Shown here piece by piece: positions 38,834 to 49,770 of a DNA stretch of 64,000 nucleotides. Within the stretch, counting starts at the first letter, position 1, and every line of letters starts with the position of its first letter. Source of the DNA: Acridotheres tristis (lineage: Eukaryota > Chordata > Aves > Passeriformes > Sturnidae); contig CM072886.1 in the NCBI GenBank assembly GCA_037013685.1, positions 3,968,001 to 4,032,000 of the forward strand. Reading direction: 5' to 3'. Both the position numbers and the translations under genes were made by a program. Under the pieces are notes generated by a model. It was not told the DNA's origin, did no database searches, and saw nothing but the letters and a program-made list of their open reading frames with translations.

Positions 38834-39422
38834 TGTTGAGATTTAGTTCCAGCTGGCAACTAAGTACCACACAGCTGCTTGCTCACATTCCCCACTGCTG
38901 GTGGGGGGAGAAGAATTGGAACAAAAATTGTGAAATCTGTGAGTTGGTATAAGGCTGTTTAATAATTTAAATAAAATAAAATGTAATAGCAATAAAATGT
39001 AATAATTATATCGTAGTGAAAAGGCAGACAACAAAAAGAGAGAGAAATAAAACCCAAGAGAGACAAGTGGTGCACACAACACAATTTCCTACCACCCAGT
39101 GACTGGTGCCAGCCTGACCCTGAGCAGCAATCAGGGTCCCCCAGCCTGCTGCCCCCAGTTTATACACTGAGCAGGATGTTCTGTGGCATGAAATGTCCCT
39201 CTGGCGCACTCAGGAATTCAGGGCAGTGTCCTGGCCATGCTCCCTCCCAGTTTCTTGTGCACCTCCTCACTGGCAGAGCATGAGACACTGGAAAGCCCGT
39301 GATTTTGGGTGAGCACAGCTCAGCAACAACTGAAACACCAGTGTGTTATCAAAATTATTCTCATCCTAAATCCAAAACACAGCCCTATACCAGCTACTAG
39401 GAAGAAAATTTAAAACTGTACA
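38834..39422 (-). mobile_element. Endogenous retrovirus LTR, solitary, minus strand
   Basis: This 589-bp stretch shows LTR architecture on the minus strand. The U3 part contains the GTGTTATCAAAATTATTCTC and CAGCTACTAGGAAG region, here in plus-strand form. A TATA box (TATAAA, the complement of 39159-39164) and a variant poly(A) signal ATTAAA (the complement of 38958-38963) follow at sensible spacing. The plus strand opens TGTTGAGATTTAG. It resembles an LTR family that I recall as common in birds. The U3 end at about 39422 looks short or degraded, and no matching target duplication was found beside the two edges. No gag, pol or env remnant adjoins it, so it is a solo or truncated LTR. Confidence 0.78.
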
Positions 39423-40423
39423 CAGCACTGTCTGGTCTGACCCCTTTGCAATGCTCCACAAAGCCCTGCTGACAGCCAGGGGTGTGCCTGACCTTGTCAT
39501 GACATTAAAACCTTGTGGGGATTGAGACAGGAGGGCAGACCCTGAGATTGTGAAGTCCTGGCCAGCTGGCCAGTGCTCTGTACCCTCTCCCAGAGGGTCT
39601 GAATCCGGTGTCCATTCCTGCCACAGGCATCCAGGTGACTGTGTGTGACCAGGTAAGTGCACTCTGTCCTGCTCAGCACTGCCTGTGATACCCCACAAAG
39701 GCAGCCACCCCAGGGTTAGCAGAATAAACATCACAAACTCTAAGAGTAAAATAAACACCACTTCCTGCCTTTGCCTTGGAGCATCTGAGCCTCAGAGACT
39801 CTCCTGGAAGTTACCTGAAAAGTAAAATCACTTTCTTCATCTTGAGCATCTCATCCATGTGTGTCAGCACTGGACAGAGCTGAAATAGTCCTCGTGCATC
39901 CAGCATATCATCAAGATGCTTTGATATTTCCAGTGCACCATTCAGTTTAAGCTAAAATACAAAACCTGAAGGGAAAGAAAAAAACAAAACCATGCAAAGC
40001 CTGACCTACAACCTCATCTCATTCTGTGAGGCTTTTGTGTGATGAGCCTCAAAGGGAGAAATTAGGGTCTAGATAAGGCTGCCTCACTGGCATTCAGAGA
40101 GCAGAGTGGATTCATTGCTGTTCACTGCTCATAGCAGCGTCTTGACCCTCTTTGGGATATTTTTATTGCTGCCGGTTGTAACTTGGACGCACATTGTGTG
40201 TAGTCTGCAGGATAAAAATAGCTGCAGTGCCTATTTCTGTCAGAGCAGAGCACACCAAACCTTTGTTTACCAGTTGCCTTTGGTTTAAATATAGCAGGAA
40301 GCCGAGCACTAGAAAGCAGAGGGAAGCTGTGTGACATGAAATCCACCCAGCTAATTTTAGATCACTCTCTGCACAATGCTGCAGTGGAGACGTGGGTGTA
40401 GGTGTGATTCCACACGGGTGGAA

Positions 40424-40445
40424 GGGGAAGGAAGGAAGGAAGGGA
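40424..40445. repeat. (GGAA)n short repeat
   Basis: About five GGAA/GGGGAA units on the plus strand. Confidence 0.8.
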
Positions 40446-41656
40446 TTGACCCAGTGTGTGCTGTCACTGAACATGTCACACTTGGCAGCATCTGCCTGGA
40501 TAAAGTGAGTGTCCCAAAGCTGAGAGCTGGGTTTAGGGAGAGCATTCACCCCCAGCATCATCCCCATCCCTGAGATGGGGAGGTGGGAGTGTGTGTTGCA
40601 GAGCTGCTTGTTTTGGCAGATGTGGTGGCCACAGCTTTCAGAGAGCAGTAGGAAAGGAGTGTTCCTCTCTTTTTTCAATCCTCACCTCTTGGAGTCTTGA
40701 GATTTTCGAGGACTATCTGTTTCTTTGCTTTGTGCAAAATATATTTTAAGAAAACTCACAGCTTTGCTCTCTGTGGGAAAAGCTTGGAAATACAAGGTTT
40801 AAAAATGAGTTGCAAATGAAGGAATCAAATACAAATCTTGGTATGTTTTTATCATATGTTCCCATGAAATCAAGCCCCATGTGATCATGACCCCTTGGCC
40901 TCTCCCTCAAGGTCTGGTAGGGATGACATTATAAGAAATAACTTTTCCTGGCAGAGGAAGAGAGTCACTGGGAATTGGAAACAATGGTTTCTGGTGGATG
41001 AACCTGCAAGACATAACATCCCTACCTCAGTTTCCCAAACTTCAGAGTGGACAGACTGTCTCCTTCCCCAAAGGGTCCTGTAGTTACCCTGACATGAGGG
41101 AATTGTTTCCAGCTCCAGAATTCATGTCCTGACCTCCACCATCTTTTACTCCCACAGAGGAGGTGCTAAGGCTGTCACAGGCCCTTGGTGAGGGGCTGTG
41201 GATACAGAGAAAGCACTGAGACTCAGCTGCAATTAATTCAGCTTTGATAGGAGGGTGATTTATATCATGGCATTCCCAACGTCACTCACATCCATTTGCT
41301 TTTATAAACCCTCCAGGGCTCCCACCCAAGCCCCAGCATGCCAAAACACTCCAGCTTGATGCCAAGAACTGTATCTGCCTGTGCCTATCCCACCAGGTAG
41401 GAGCAATGAGCTCTGCAGCACTGTTTGGCTTCTTCTCATCTGCTCAAGTCAATGACAACCCCTTGTTAAAGACAGGCAGCTATTTTCAGTGTCTGCCACT
41501 CACATATATAAAGTATATTGAAATTAAAGCCAGGTGCTCAGGTAATGTGAGCCAGCACAGGCTGGTTTGCTTCAGTGGGCAGACACACCATGGGAAGATC
41601 TGGCCCATTTCCTGTAAAATATCTTATTTTAGGGGAGCTTTGATGCACTTGTTGTG

Positions 41657-41678
41657 TTTATTTATTTATTTATTTATA
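41657..41678. repeat. (TTTA)n microsatellite
   Basis: About five and a half perfect TTTA units. Confidence 0.9.
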
Positions 41679-42427
41679 GCATGACTATATTTACTTGAAT
41701 CTGTGATACTCTCATGTCCAAAATAACTCTGCATATCCTCAGAGTTGTTTCAGGGAAGCAAATAAGCTTTTAAAGCTATTTCAATGAATCTTTTCAATTC
41801 AACATGATGTTGTTGTCACATCCAGTTCCTGTGTGAAATTCTGTGAACTTTAAAAACATCCCTGTTTAGAAGACCCATAGGAGGACGATGCTCACCCATT
41901 ATATAGCACACCTGGGTGAGACCAAGGAGGCCTTTATGGATTTAATTCTCTATTATTTTCATGCCTGCATCTTCCTGTTTGTGTGTCTGTGTGAGTTTAG
42001 TTGCTCGGTTTGCTTTTATTTTCTTCACCCACCCAGCTGAAGCTCAAAAATCAGAGGTGCAAACATCTTGAAATTACAATATTTAAATTTGGGTGTTATT
42101 TTCCAGGTTAAATTCTGGTTTTGTGTACTGAAAGGCAAAACACCTCAGTAACAGCAGCACATCCACTCAGGAGAAGCTATTCCAGGTTTCCTGGCACAAA
42201 AAGCCCTCCCTGAGCTCCAGCTGCATCCCTGGAGTACAGCATCACCCCACGGGGAACAGAAGGTGGTTCAGGCAACTTAATCTCAGCGAGGGAATTGAAG
42301 ATGGAAGATGGCCCTTGTGCTTCCAAACCTGGCAGCATGGGGGGAAAAACCCACTGGGTTTTTGGCTACACCTGTCTTTTCTGGGGCAGCTCCAGGCAGC
42401 TGGCTGTGGTTCATCCCCGAACGCTTT

Positions 42428-43324
42428 CCATCCATCCACCCATCCATCCATCCACACATCCATCCATCCATCCACACATCCATCCATCCATCCACATCCA
42501 TCCATCATCCATCCACACATCCATCCATCATCCATCCATCCATCCACACATCCATCCATCCATCCATCCATCCATCCATCCATCCATCCATCCATCCACA
42601 CATCCATCCATCCACACATCCATCCATCCATCATCCATCCATCCATCCATCCATCCACACATCCATCCATCCACACATCCATCCATCCACACATCCATCC
42701 ATCCACACATCCATCCATCCACACATCCACACATCCATCCATCCACACATCCATCCATCCACACATCCATCCATCCATCCACACATCCATCCATCATCCA
42801 TCCACACATCCATCCATCATCCATCCATCCATCCACACATCCATCCATCATCCATCCACACATCCATCCATCATCCATCCATCCATCCACACATCCATCC
42901 ATCCATCCACACATCCATCCATCATCCATCCATCATCCATCCATCCATCCACACATCCATCCATCATCCATCCACACATCCATCCATCATCCATCCATCC
43001 ATCCATCCATCCATTCATCATCCATCATCCATCCATCCATTCATCATCCATCCATCCATCCATCCACACATCCATCCATCCATCCACACATCCATCCATC
43101 CATCATCCATCCACACATCCACACATCCATCCATCCACACATCCATCCATCCATCCACACATCCATCCACACATCCATCCATCATCCATCCATCATCCAT
43201 CCATCATCCATCCATCCATCCATCCATCCATCCATCCATCCATCATCCATTCATCATCCATCCATTCATCATCCATCCATCCATCCACACATCCATCCAT
43301 CCATCCATCCATCCATCCATCCAT
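42428..43324. repeat. CATC-type satellite array, 897 bp
   Basis: The array is built from CATC units (equivalently ATCC). It has three recurrent variants: CACACATCCATCCATC blocks, in which CACA interrupts the CATC run; a one-base-shortened CATCATCC step; and a late CATTCATC variant that appears only after about 43013. Because no rotation of the unit gives a stop codon on either strand, it produces open frames of up to 441 codons rich in IHPS on the plus strand and MDGW on the minus strand. These are artefacts of the repeat and not genes. The unit variants form a loose higher-order pattern. Confidence 0.97.
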
Positions 43325-43587
43325 GTTATTAATGAGGATGTGAGCATGCAGCAGCAGCACAGCCGGGCTGGAAGGAGCTCCCCTGTCCCCGCAGGAGGCT
43401 GTGGAGAGCCCGTCTGTCCCCCAGCTGCCATCCCTTCCGTGCTGCCCCTGCCCCCTGCTCCTGCTCCCCCTCCCGCTGCCCGCGGCACATCTGCTGCGCT
43501 GCTGCCACCGCACGGCTCCCAGCGGGGCTTCGAGAGGCTTGTTAAGGTTTTCAAGGGGTGGAGGAGCCCTTCTGGTGGGTTGGGTGG
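43325..43587. other. CpG-enriched patch between array and LTR
   Basis: About a dozen CpG dinucleotides occur between 43360 and 43535, against a generally CpG-poor background, with the CGCACGG and CCCGCGGC clusters most evident. It is too short for a formal CpG island. No first exon or promoter motif could be fixed. The left copy of the LTR target duplication (GGGTGG) ends it at 43582-43587. Confidence 0.5.
43582..43587. repeat. Target-site duplication, left copy
   Basis: GGGTGG immediately before the TGTAAGAG edge of the LTR. Identical to 44248-44253. Confidence 0.92.
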
Positions 43588-43640
43588 TGTAAGAGCAGAA
43601 ACGAGGGATGCGGGGCTCCATGAGGCTCTTTAAAATGCTG

Positions 43641-43646
43641 TTTATT
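43641..43646 (-). terminator. LTR poly(A) signal AATAAA
   Basis: TTTATT on the plus strand gives AATAAA on the LTR sense strand, about 120 bp downstream of its TATA box, in the position expected near the end of R. Confidence 0.8.
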
Positions 43647-43761
43647 GTATCCAGATGATACAGCAATTCAAGGGTCGTGGGTGACAAGAGCCCAGCCCAC
43701 AGCTTTTTCAGCATCAGCTGCAGGCTCGTCAGAAATCAACTTTAATTCTGGTTACAATGCA

Positions 43762-43768
43762 TTATATA
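43762..43768 (-). promoter_or_regulatory. LTR TATA box
   Basis: TATATAA on the minus strand, preceded by AAAAG. It lies about 480 bp from the U3 edge and upstream of the poly(A) signal, as expected for the U3 promoter. Confidence 0.75.
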
Positions 43769-43907
43769 CTTTTCATTGCAGAGCATCTTAAAACATGACA
43801 ACCAATCAACACCTTTACTATTACCTATAGCCTATCCTAACTACTAACATTACCATATTCATGTTGCTGCTTTCCAATCACTAGAAGTTAGTATGTTGCA
43901 GTTTAAG

Positions 43908-44246
43908 CTAGAAGTTGTTTTTTAGTTTTTTTGCAGCGGAAAATTTTGAGACCTTTCTTTCTACTTGAGACATGGCGTTTTTGTTTGCCTGTGAAAATCC
44001 TTTTGCTTGGTAAAAACATCTTTTGTTTGAGGTAGATTTATCCTTTGCTCTGAGTCTTAAAAGCTGCTTCCAACTCACTTTACCCTTTGGCTTCTTAGTT
44101 ATCCAGTAAGGCTCAGCAATATATTTTGTTTTAATATTAAAATTAGCTATAATTTCTATTCCTTCTTCAGATTCTACATTTAAAGATCTTTCTGTTCTAC
44201 ATAAATATCTGTGAGACCTTCTTGTCAAATCCTTATGTTTTCCAAC
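43908..44246 (-). CDS. Open frame inside the LTR U3 region
   Basis: From the second base of the LTR (44246) the minus strand is open for 112 codons before a stop ending at 43908. The frame has no ATG near its start: the candidate initiator at 44228 is TTG. From there 106 residues are strongly basic, with 26 Lys or Arg against 8 Asp or Glu, and contain KKPKGK and RLRAKDK clusters. In an intact provirus this frame could be entered from the internal region, as a C-terminal part of an upstream gene or a separately spliced LTR-coded product. Some betaretroviruses such as mouse mammary tumour virus do encode a protein in U3. At this solo LTR no upstream exon exists, so it is not expected to make a protein. 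I do not recognise the sequence. Confidence 0.35.
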   Translation of the reverse strand, partial: VGKHKDLTRRSHRYLCRTERSLNVESEEGIEIIANFNIKTKYIAEPYWITKKPKGKVSWKQLLRLRAKDKSTSNKRCFYQAKGFSQANKNAMSQVERKVSKFSAAKKLKNNF

Positions 44247-44247
44247 A

Positions 44248-44253
44248 GGGTGG
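44248..44253. repeat. Target-site duplication, right copy
   Basis: GGGTGG directly after the CCAACA edge of the LTR. Confidence 0.92.
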
Positions 44254-47200
44254 GACCTGGGCAGAAATCAAGACGAAGGGTGTCTAGGAAATGGACACTG
44301 AAGTTTAGGAGAGGCATGAAAGCGTGAAGTTGGAGGTATCCTGCTTGGTGAGGCTGGAGGACTTTGAGAACAAACTCGGGGCAGAATAAATCCTGTAGCA
44401 GCGTTGCACAAGCCCTTGTGAACCACTGCACACCAGGCAGAGCAGATCTGCACCTCACCACAGAGCATCTCTGGAAAACAGCATCTCCTCAGCTCTCACA
44501 AAAGCAGTGGCAGAGGAGTTTTGGTTGGGGTAGCACCTGCAGGTGAAACACGAGGCTTTTAGCTTTGCAGGGGTTGGTGGAGCAAGATTTTCTGGATCTT
44601 TTGAGTATTTGGAGGAGAAGCATCCTGCCTTTCTTCACCAGTGCCAGGAGCAGGCACCCAAAGGGGTACTTTGGGGTGTTGCTGGTGGGTTGGTGGGGTG
44701 TCTGCTTCTATGCAGAAAATAAGACAGGCTCAAAGAAGCATCATTAAAAACCTGCATGGGCAAAGAGTGGTGATGGGCTGCCACTGACAGAGCTGCATCT
44801 TCTGAGATCGTTCCCAAACAAAGCTGGCAGGTGAGACTGCTGAAGAGCAGGGTAAAGACTTGGAATATCCCCTGTCCTTCTTGAGGGAAGGAAGCCCAGT
44901 GACACCAGGCTGAGTGAGGAATAAAAGGAGCTCTTGCCTCCTAAGACAAATTTAATGTAATGAAAATAGAGACTTAAGAGAAATATTGCAGGCAGAACCC
45001 AAAGTAAACGACTTCAGAAAGGGTCTAATGAGACTGGCACTCTCTTCCTTGCCACTTCAATAAGATAAGAATATTTCAGCTTATGGTAGGCCAAGGGTCA
45101 ACTCAGGAGTTAATGCAGGTTTTCAAACAGAAGCCAGGAGTCCTGAAAATTGAAATCCATCCACTCTAGTCTCACATTGTAGCAGAGCAATTTACTGGTG
45201 GGTGCATCTTCAGCAAAACCTACTTGTTAATGAAACTGCTTGGTTCACGGACAAAATATCAATGGAGAAGGGGAAATGAAAAGCTTTTCTGTCCCCAATG
45301 CAGATACCATAAAATTAAAGCTCTTTGATTGCACACCTTAATGGAAAAGCAGTAAGTAAAGGACTGTGCTAGATGAGCCATCCATATCTCTCCCCACCCC
45401 ACTCACTGTCATCCTGTAAAATGCACTGAGAAAAAGCTCCTGATGTGGTGAGAAATATTTTTCCATTGTCCTGATCCCTTGAGACTTCCCCACCACCACC
45501 AGACACCTGGAGGGGTCTGTCCCTGGGGACATGAGGACAGATAATTGTGTGCCTGCTTCCAGTTAAGGCATCCTGCCGGATTATTCCATGACATGAATTT
45601 ACAGACAAACGCATTTGTGAAGCAGCTAAGGACAAGACACAGCTCTGGGTGATGCTGAGGGCTGGCAGGTATCTCACCCCTGTGTCTGTACCCCTGACCC
45701 TGCTACAGGCCAGCCAGAGAGGAAACATGGTTGCAATCTGTAGGAACTGTTGAATTGAATTTGGGGAGCTGATGGACCAGTGCCAATTTCCACTCCAAGG
45801 CAATAACAGACGTTTAATCTGAGCTAGTGATCATGCTCATGGTTTGGCAGAACAACCATATCTGTAAATGCCCAGCATCTGTAAATCTCCTGCTTTTGAT
45901 GTCAAAGGGTTTTCATGTGTTTTTCAAAGTAAAATATTGACTAAATTATGACGTATTGGAACCTTCTCTGGTGACTGCTGTGTGCTGGCAGGCGATAAAA
46001 AGGGTGGCTGAGCTTTTTTTTGTTCAAGTTTGGTTCCAGCAGATATAAAAGAAGCAATTGAATTAATTGGCTATAGAATGAGGTTCAGAGGTTATTTAGA
46101 GTGAGCTGTGAGATGAGTTGCATTAAGGCTTTTTTTTTTAATGCACCCAGTACAGATAAACCTACAATTTTCCACGAGTGTTTAAACAACACCGGGCTGA
46201 CATAAACATTGCAGATGTTCTGGCCTTTAACCTCATGCACATGAGCCGAAGATTTCTTGCAACTCAGCTCGTTCCACCAGCCTTTTCTTGGTTTTCCAGC
46301 TCTTTCTCTTCCTTCACAGCTGTTCAGTGTCATGTCTGAAAGACTCTTAGAAGAAAGACCTTCCCAAACCTCAATAAATGCAGCTTTTTCTGCACTGAAG
46401 CACATGGGAATTGTCCACAATACATCGACCTGTCCCTGCTGCAAAGTGTGAATGCAGGGCTGTCCCCAGCCCAAGTGGTAGAGCTTTAGTAGGGTGCAAA
46501 TGGTTTTGTGATGGAAAGGCTCTGGGGAATGCTGAGTTAGAGTGACTGGCTCAGGAAGAAGAGCTCTGAAGGCTGAACTCTCCTTCCTGGTGGATGGAGT
46601 TTTCTTTGAAGGACAAGCCTGACCCTTGGGTTGGTTGTGCTGGTGTTTCCAGGCCCGGTTCTGATGCCAGTACTGCTGGGTGGGAGTTTTCTGAACAGCC
46701 TTTTTTTCATTAGGAAATGATCATTTTCAAAGCCAAAGCTGTGGCTCCCAAGTCCAACTGGCTTTGGGAACAGAGTAGGAATTAAAGCTGGAGGGAAAGG
46801 CTCATCCCATTCCCTTCCTGTGGTATGATAACTGGGTCAGTGCTGAAAGCAGCCTCGTCTCCAGTTACAAATGCTGGGTTCAAACCTCCTCTCTGTCTTG
46901 CTCAGAGCAGTGATTTGAAAATCAGCCTTCACTCACCTCAGCAGAGCTCCCTTAGTGTGAAACTGTCTGGGTCACTCTGGGTTTTGCCAGAAATTGTAAA
47001 AATCCATGGATCCGTTGAAATGGTGGGTGGGAAAATCTTTCACATATCTAAACCCTTCTCAGAAGAGGAAAAAGCATCTTAAACATCTGGGAGAGGATTT
47101 TCTAATTGCTATTATTTCAAGCCAAGATAAGGCATGACATTATATTTAATGCTGATTGACCGGAGAAGAAAATCGGTTGCTTAGAGTGTAATGCAAAAAA

Positions 47201-49706
47201 ATTCTAACAATGTATGAGAAATCCTGTAATAACAGACCTACTTGAGAATTTGAGTGGCATGAAATGTGAAGTGCACTGTTACTTTAATTATATTTTTATG
47301 CAGACATACTCAATTCCTATTAGTGGCAGAGTTGTGTTTGCATTTGGCCAGAGGCAAAGAATTACTAGTGGACAGTTTAATCAGGATGAAAGAAGGAAAA
47401 TAAAATTAATGTAGCATGTGCTGGGCTCAGACATTTGTGTTGGAAGAATTTTCACATCTGTATTGTGTGAAGCTTGGTCCTGTTTATTTTAGAAACCTGA
47501 AAATGAGGTTTGAATGATTTCACACTGGAGTTATTGTGGCCAGTTATTTAGTTCAAGGGTTGAGGTTAGTAAATTAATAATTCCAGTTTGCCAGAAGTCT
47601 TTGTTGGTAGTCAGTAGTTAAAAATCAAGGGCTGAAGATGTTGCTGCTTTACTCCTGTGTAAATCCACCCGTCCGTTATTTATATAATTACTGCTCTGAA
47701 GCCAAATGCAGATGAGGATCCTGCTGGGCTGGAGAGCCCATAAATACCTGCAGCTATTTATCAAATGCCCTGAAATATTTCATAACTCCATAGGACAGAG
47801 CAGAAAGTGGAATCAACTTGCTCATCTCCTGCCAGTGGGTGGCCAGTGCCTGATTTTGGGGGGGGGGGAGCCCCAAAATAGGGCTGACAGGACCAGGCAT
47901 TTGTAGCTGTGTGGTTGCAGTTGAGATCATTGAGATGAGCCAGGTGATTCCTCCTGTCCTCAGACAGACCCCTGAAGTGGAAGTGTCAGATGAGGTGTCC
48001 CATAGTGCTGCTGCTTCTCTGTAAACAGAGATGATGGAGACTGTGAAGACAGGAGGACTTGTAGTCTGAAAATTCTACTTTCCAGGGTTTTGAAGCAGGT
48101 AAAAGCGATTTCCACCATGCCTCCTGACACCCCAGCCAAAAAAACCCAAATCCCAGAAATTTTAGATTGGCTCTGCCTGTGCCACTCACCCCCCAGACCT
48201 CCAGCTGACATCGTCTGCAGCAACATTGACAACACTGGCAGTGCAGTATTTTCTGAAAAAACAAAATTGCCTGAAAAAAACCTATTACTGGAATAAAGGG
48301 AAAACTGGAGAAAGTTTTTCTGCCAAGTGGTAGAATTTGTGTTTATATTTCTATCAGCTCTGGCTTCCCTACAAGAATCTTGCCCTGATGTGATCAATCA
48401 GAGAAGAGGAATTTTCTTTGCTTGGCCTTCATTTATTTTACCCTTTAATGCTGAGTCTGTTTAGCCAGGAAAGACTTGCTTCCAGACTGCACAGTCAATG
48501 AACGATTCATCTTGTCCAAGTGCAAATTAAGCAGAGTGAATAATTAAATGGAAGCACTCAACCAATATTTCTCAGAGCTCTCTTAAACAATTCCCCACAG
48601 TCTCCTTGCATCCTCACCCCCAGACAGCTTCAACCCCTCTATTCAGCAGCACCATGTCCAACATCCAGCCCAGCCCATGCCAACACTGGCCAAAGGTTAT
48701 TTCCATCTGGGTGGTCACTGGGGAAGGCTTGGTGGTCTTGCTTCTTTTCCTATGGGAAAATCTTCTGGACCACAAACCTCCCTCTCCATCCTGCCAGGAT
48801 TTATAAAGCCTCCTTGCTGGGAATGGGGTTGGGATTGCTGGGGCAGAGTGAATGAGGCTGCCAGAGGAGATGGCTCTTCTGGGAAAGAGGGTTCCTGGTG
48901 TCAGTGCTGCCCTTCAGGGACACACAGGGCTGTTGGTCTGGCAGGGGCTTCCCATGAGAGCAGGAAAGGGAATGCTGAAGGAGGCTTTCCAGCCAAATGA
49001 CTGCACCAGGAGGCTTCAGACAAGGATGCTCAGGCCTTTCCAGGTGAGTGTGGGGAGGGATGGGTTGTGCTGTGCAGGCTGGGAGGTGCAGAGGGTGTTG
49101 GTGTTCACTGAGGGCAGGCTGAGCAACAATGGGAGTCTGAGCTCTCCCAGTGACATTTCTTTATGGCATTCGCAGGCTAAACGAGCAGCAGAGGTTTCTG
49201 CAGGCATGAAGAGCCACCTCCTTCCTCACCATTTCCTTCAAGCCACCCACCTTGGCAGGGCAGAGCACGATGGGTTTAATTAAAAAGTCTTCAGTCAAAG
49301 AACTCCCAACTCCAGTTACCATGGAGGCAGCAAAAGTCAAAGACCCATCTGAGGTCTGAGATGAAAAGAGCTGAGGCCACCAGGCTTGTGACATCACCTG
49401 AGACCACCACGATGGTGACCTAGGTCAGAACATGATGACATGATTGTTTGGTGACCTTGGAGGTATTTTGAGAGGTGAAGGAGACCCTGACAGTGATTGT
49501 TTATTTAGTTTTAGGAAGATTTTGGAAAATAAAGACAGCAGGTAGAAGATGAAGGGGAGGAGGACTTTGCTGATCACTCAATACATGCTGTACTTCTGTG
49601 CTACACAATTACTAGAGTGGATTGGGAATTTTTCAGACAAATTTATTTTCTGCAGAAAATTATGATGGTCATAAACCACTTTTCCATGAGATTTAGAAAC
49701 ATATAT
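44254..49706. other. Unique DNA, AT-rich possible conserved blocks
   Basis: No gene is established. The parts 45935-46090 and 47100-47420 are AT-rich, repeat-free and low in CpG. A donor-like CAG|GTGAGT lies at about 49041 inside an unremarkable frame. A G run lies at 47858-47868. Confidence 0.5.
47858..47868. repeat. Poly(G) run
   Basis: Eleven consecutive G bases after TGATTTT. Confidence 0.85.
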
Positions 49707-49770
49707 CCATAGAATCATTTAAGTTGGAAAAGACTTTTAAGAACATTGAGTCCAACTGCAAATTTATGCA
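49707..49770 (-). mobile_element. CR1 LINE, very short 3' remnant
   Basis: The plus strand CCATAGAATCATTTAAGTTGG continues into aaaagacttttaagaacattgagtccaac. Only the terminal 60 bp or so of a CR1 3' end are recognisable. It belongs to the same subfamily style as the copy at 4.7 kb. Confidence 0.88.

Larger units (their letters stand above)
39423..42427. other. Unique DNA between the LTR and the CATC array
   Basis: No gene is recognised. A donor-like CAG|GTAAGT lies at about 39654 without an identifiable exon. Simple tracts lie at 40424-40445 (GGAA) and 41657-41678 (TTTA). No retroviral internal sequence was seen. Confidence 0.5.
43588..44247 (-). mobile_element. Solo LTR of an endogenous retrovirus
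   Basis: A complete 660-bp LTR on the minus strand, beginning TGTTGGAAAACA (from 44247) and ending GCTCTTACA (at 43588), so the ends are TG and CA. It is flanked by a perfect 6-bp duplication GGGTGG at 43582-43587 and 44248-44253, the target-site length typical of class II (ERVK or betaretrovirus-like) elements. A TATA box (TATATAA, complement of 43762-43768) and an AATAAA poly(A) signal (complement of 43641-43646) define U3, R and U5. No internal retroviral genes lie on either side, so it most likely arose by recombination between the two LTRs of a provirus. The intact edges suggest a fairly young insertion. Confidence 0.93.

Noticed and set aside
39600..39665. CAG|GTAAGT perfect donor consensus near 39654
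   Set aside because: The possible acceptor about 34 bp upstream is weak. No exon of sensible length and frame is visible.
39006..39761. Minus-strand frames overlapping and upstream of the 38.8-kb LTR, considered as retroviral internal genes
   Set aside because: The frame at 39366-39761 includes LTR sequence at its end and shows no gag, protease, reverse transcriptase or envelope motif.
42295..43633. Open frames of 342-441 codons on plus and up to 182 on minus with IHPS or MDGW repeats
   Set aside because: They follow from a stop-free CATC repeat. All three frames on the same strand are open with the same type of peptide, and there is no start context, splice signal or unique domain.
46870..46885. 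GGTTCAAACC considered as a tRNA T-arm
   Set aside because: No matching acceptor stem, D-arm or A/B box promoter elements surround it.
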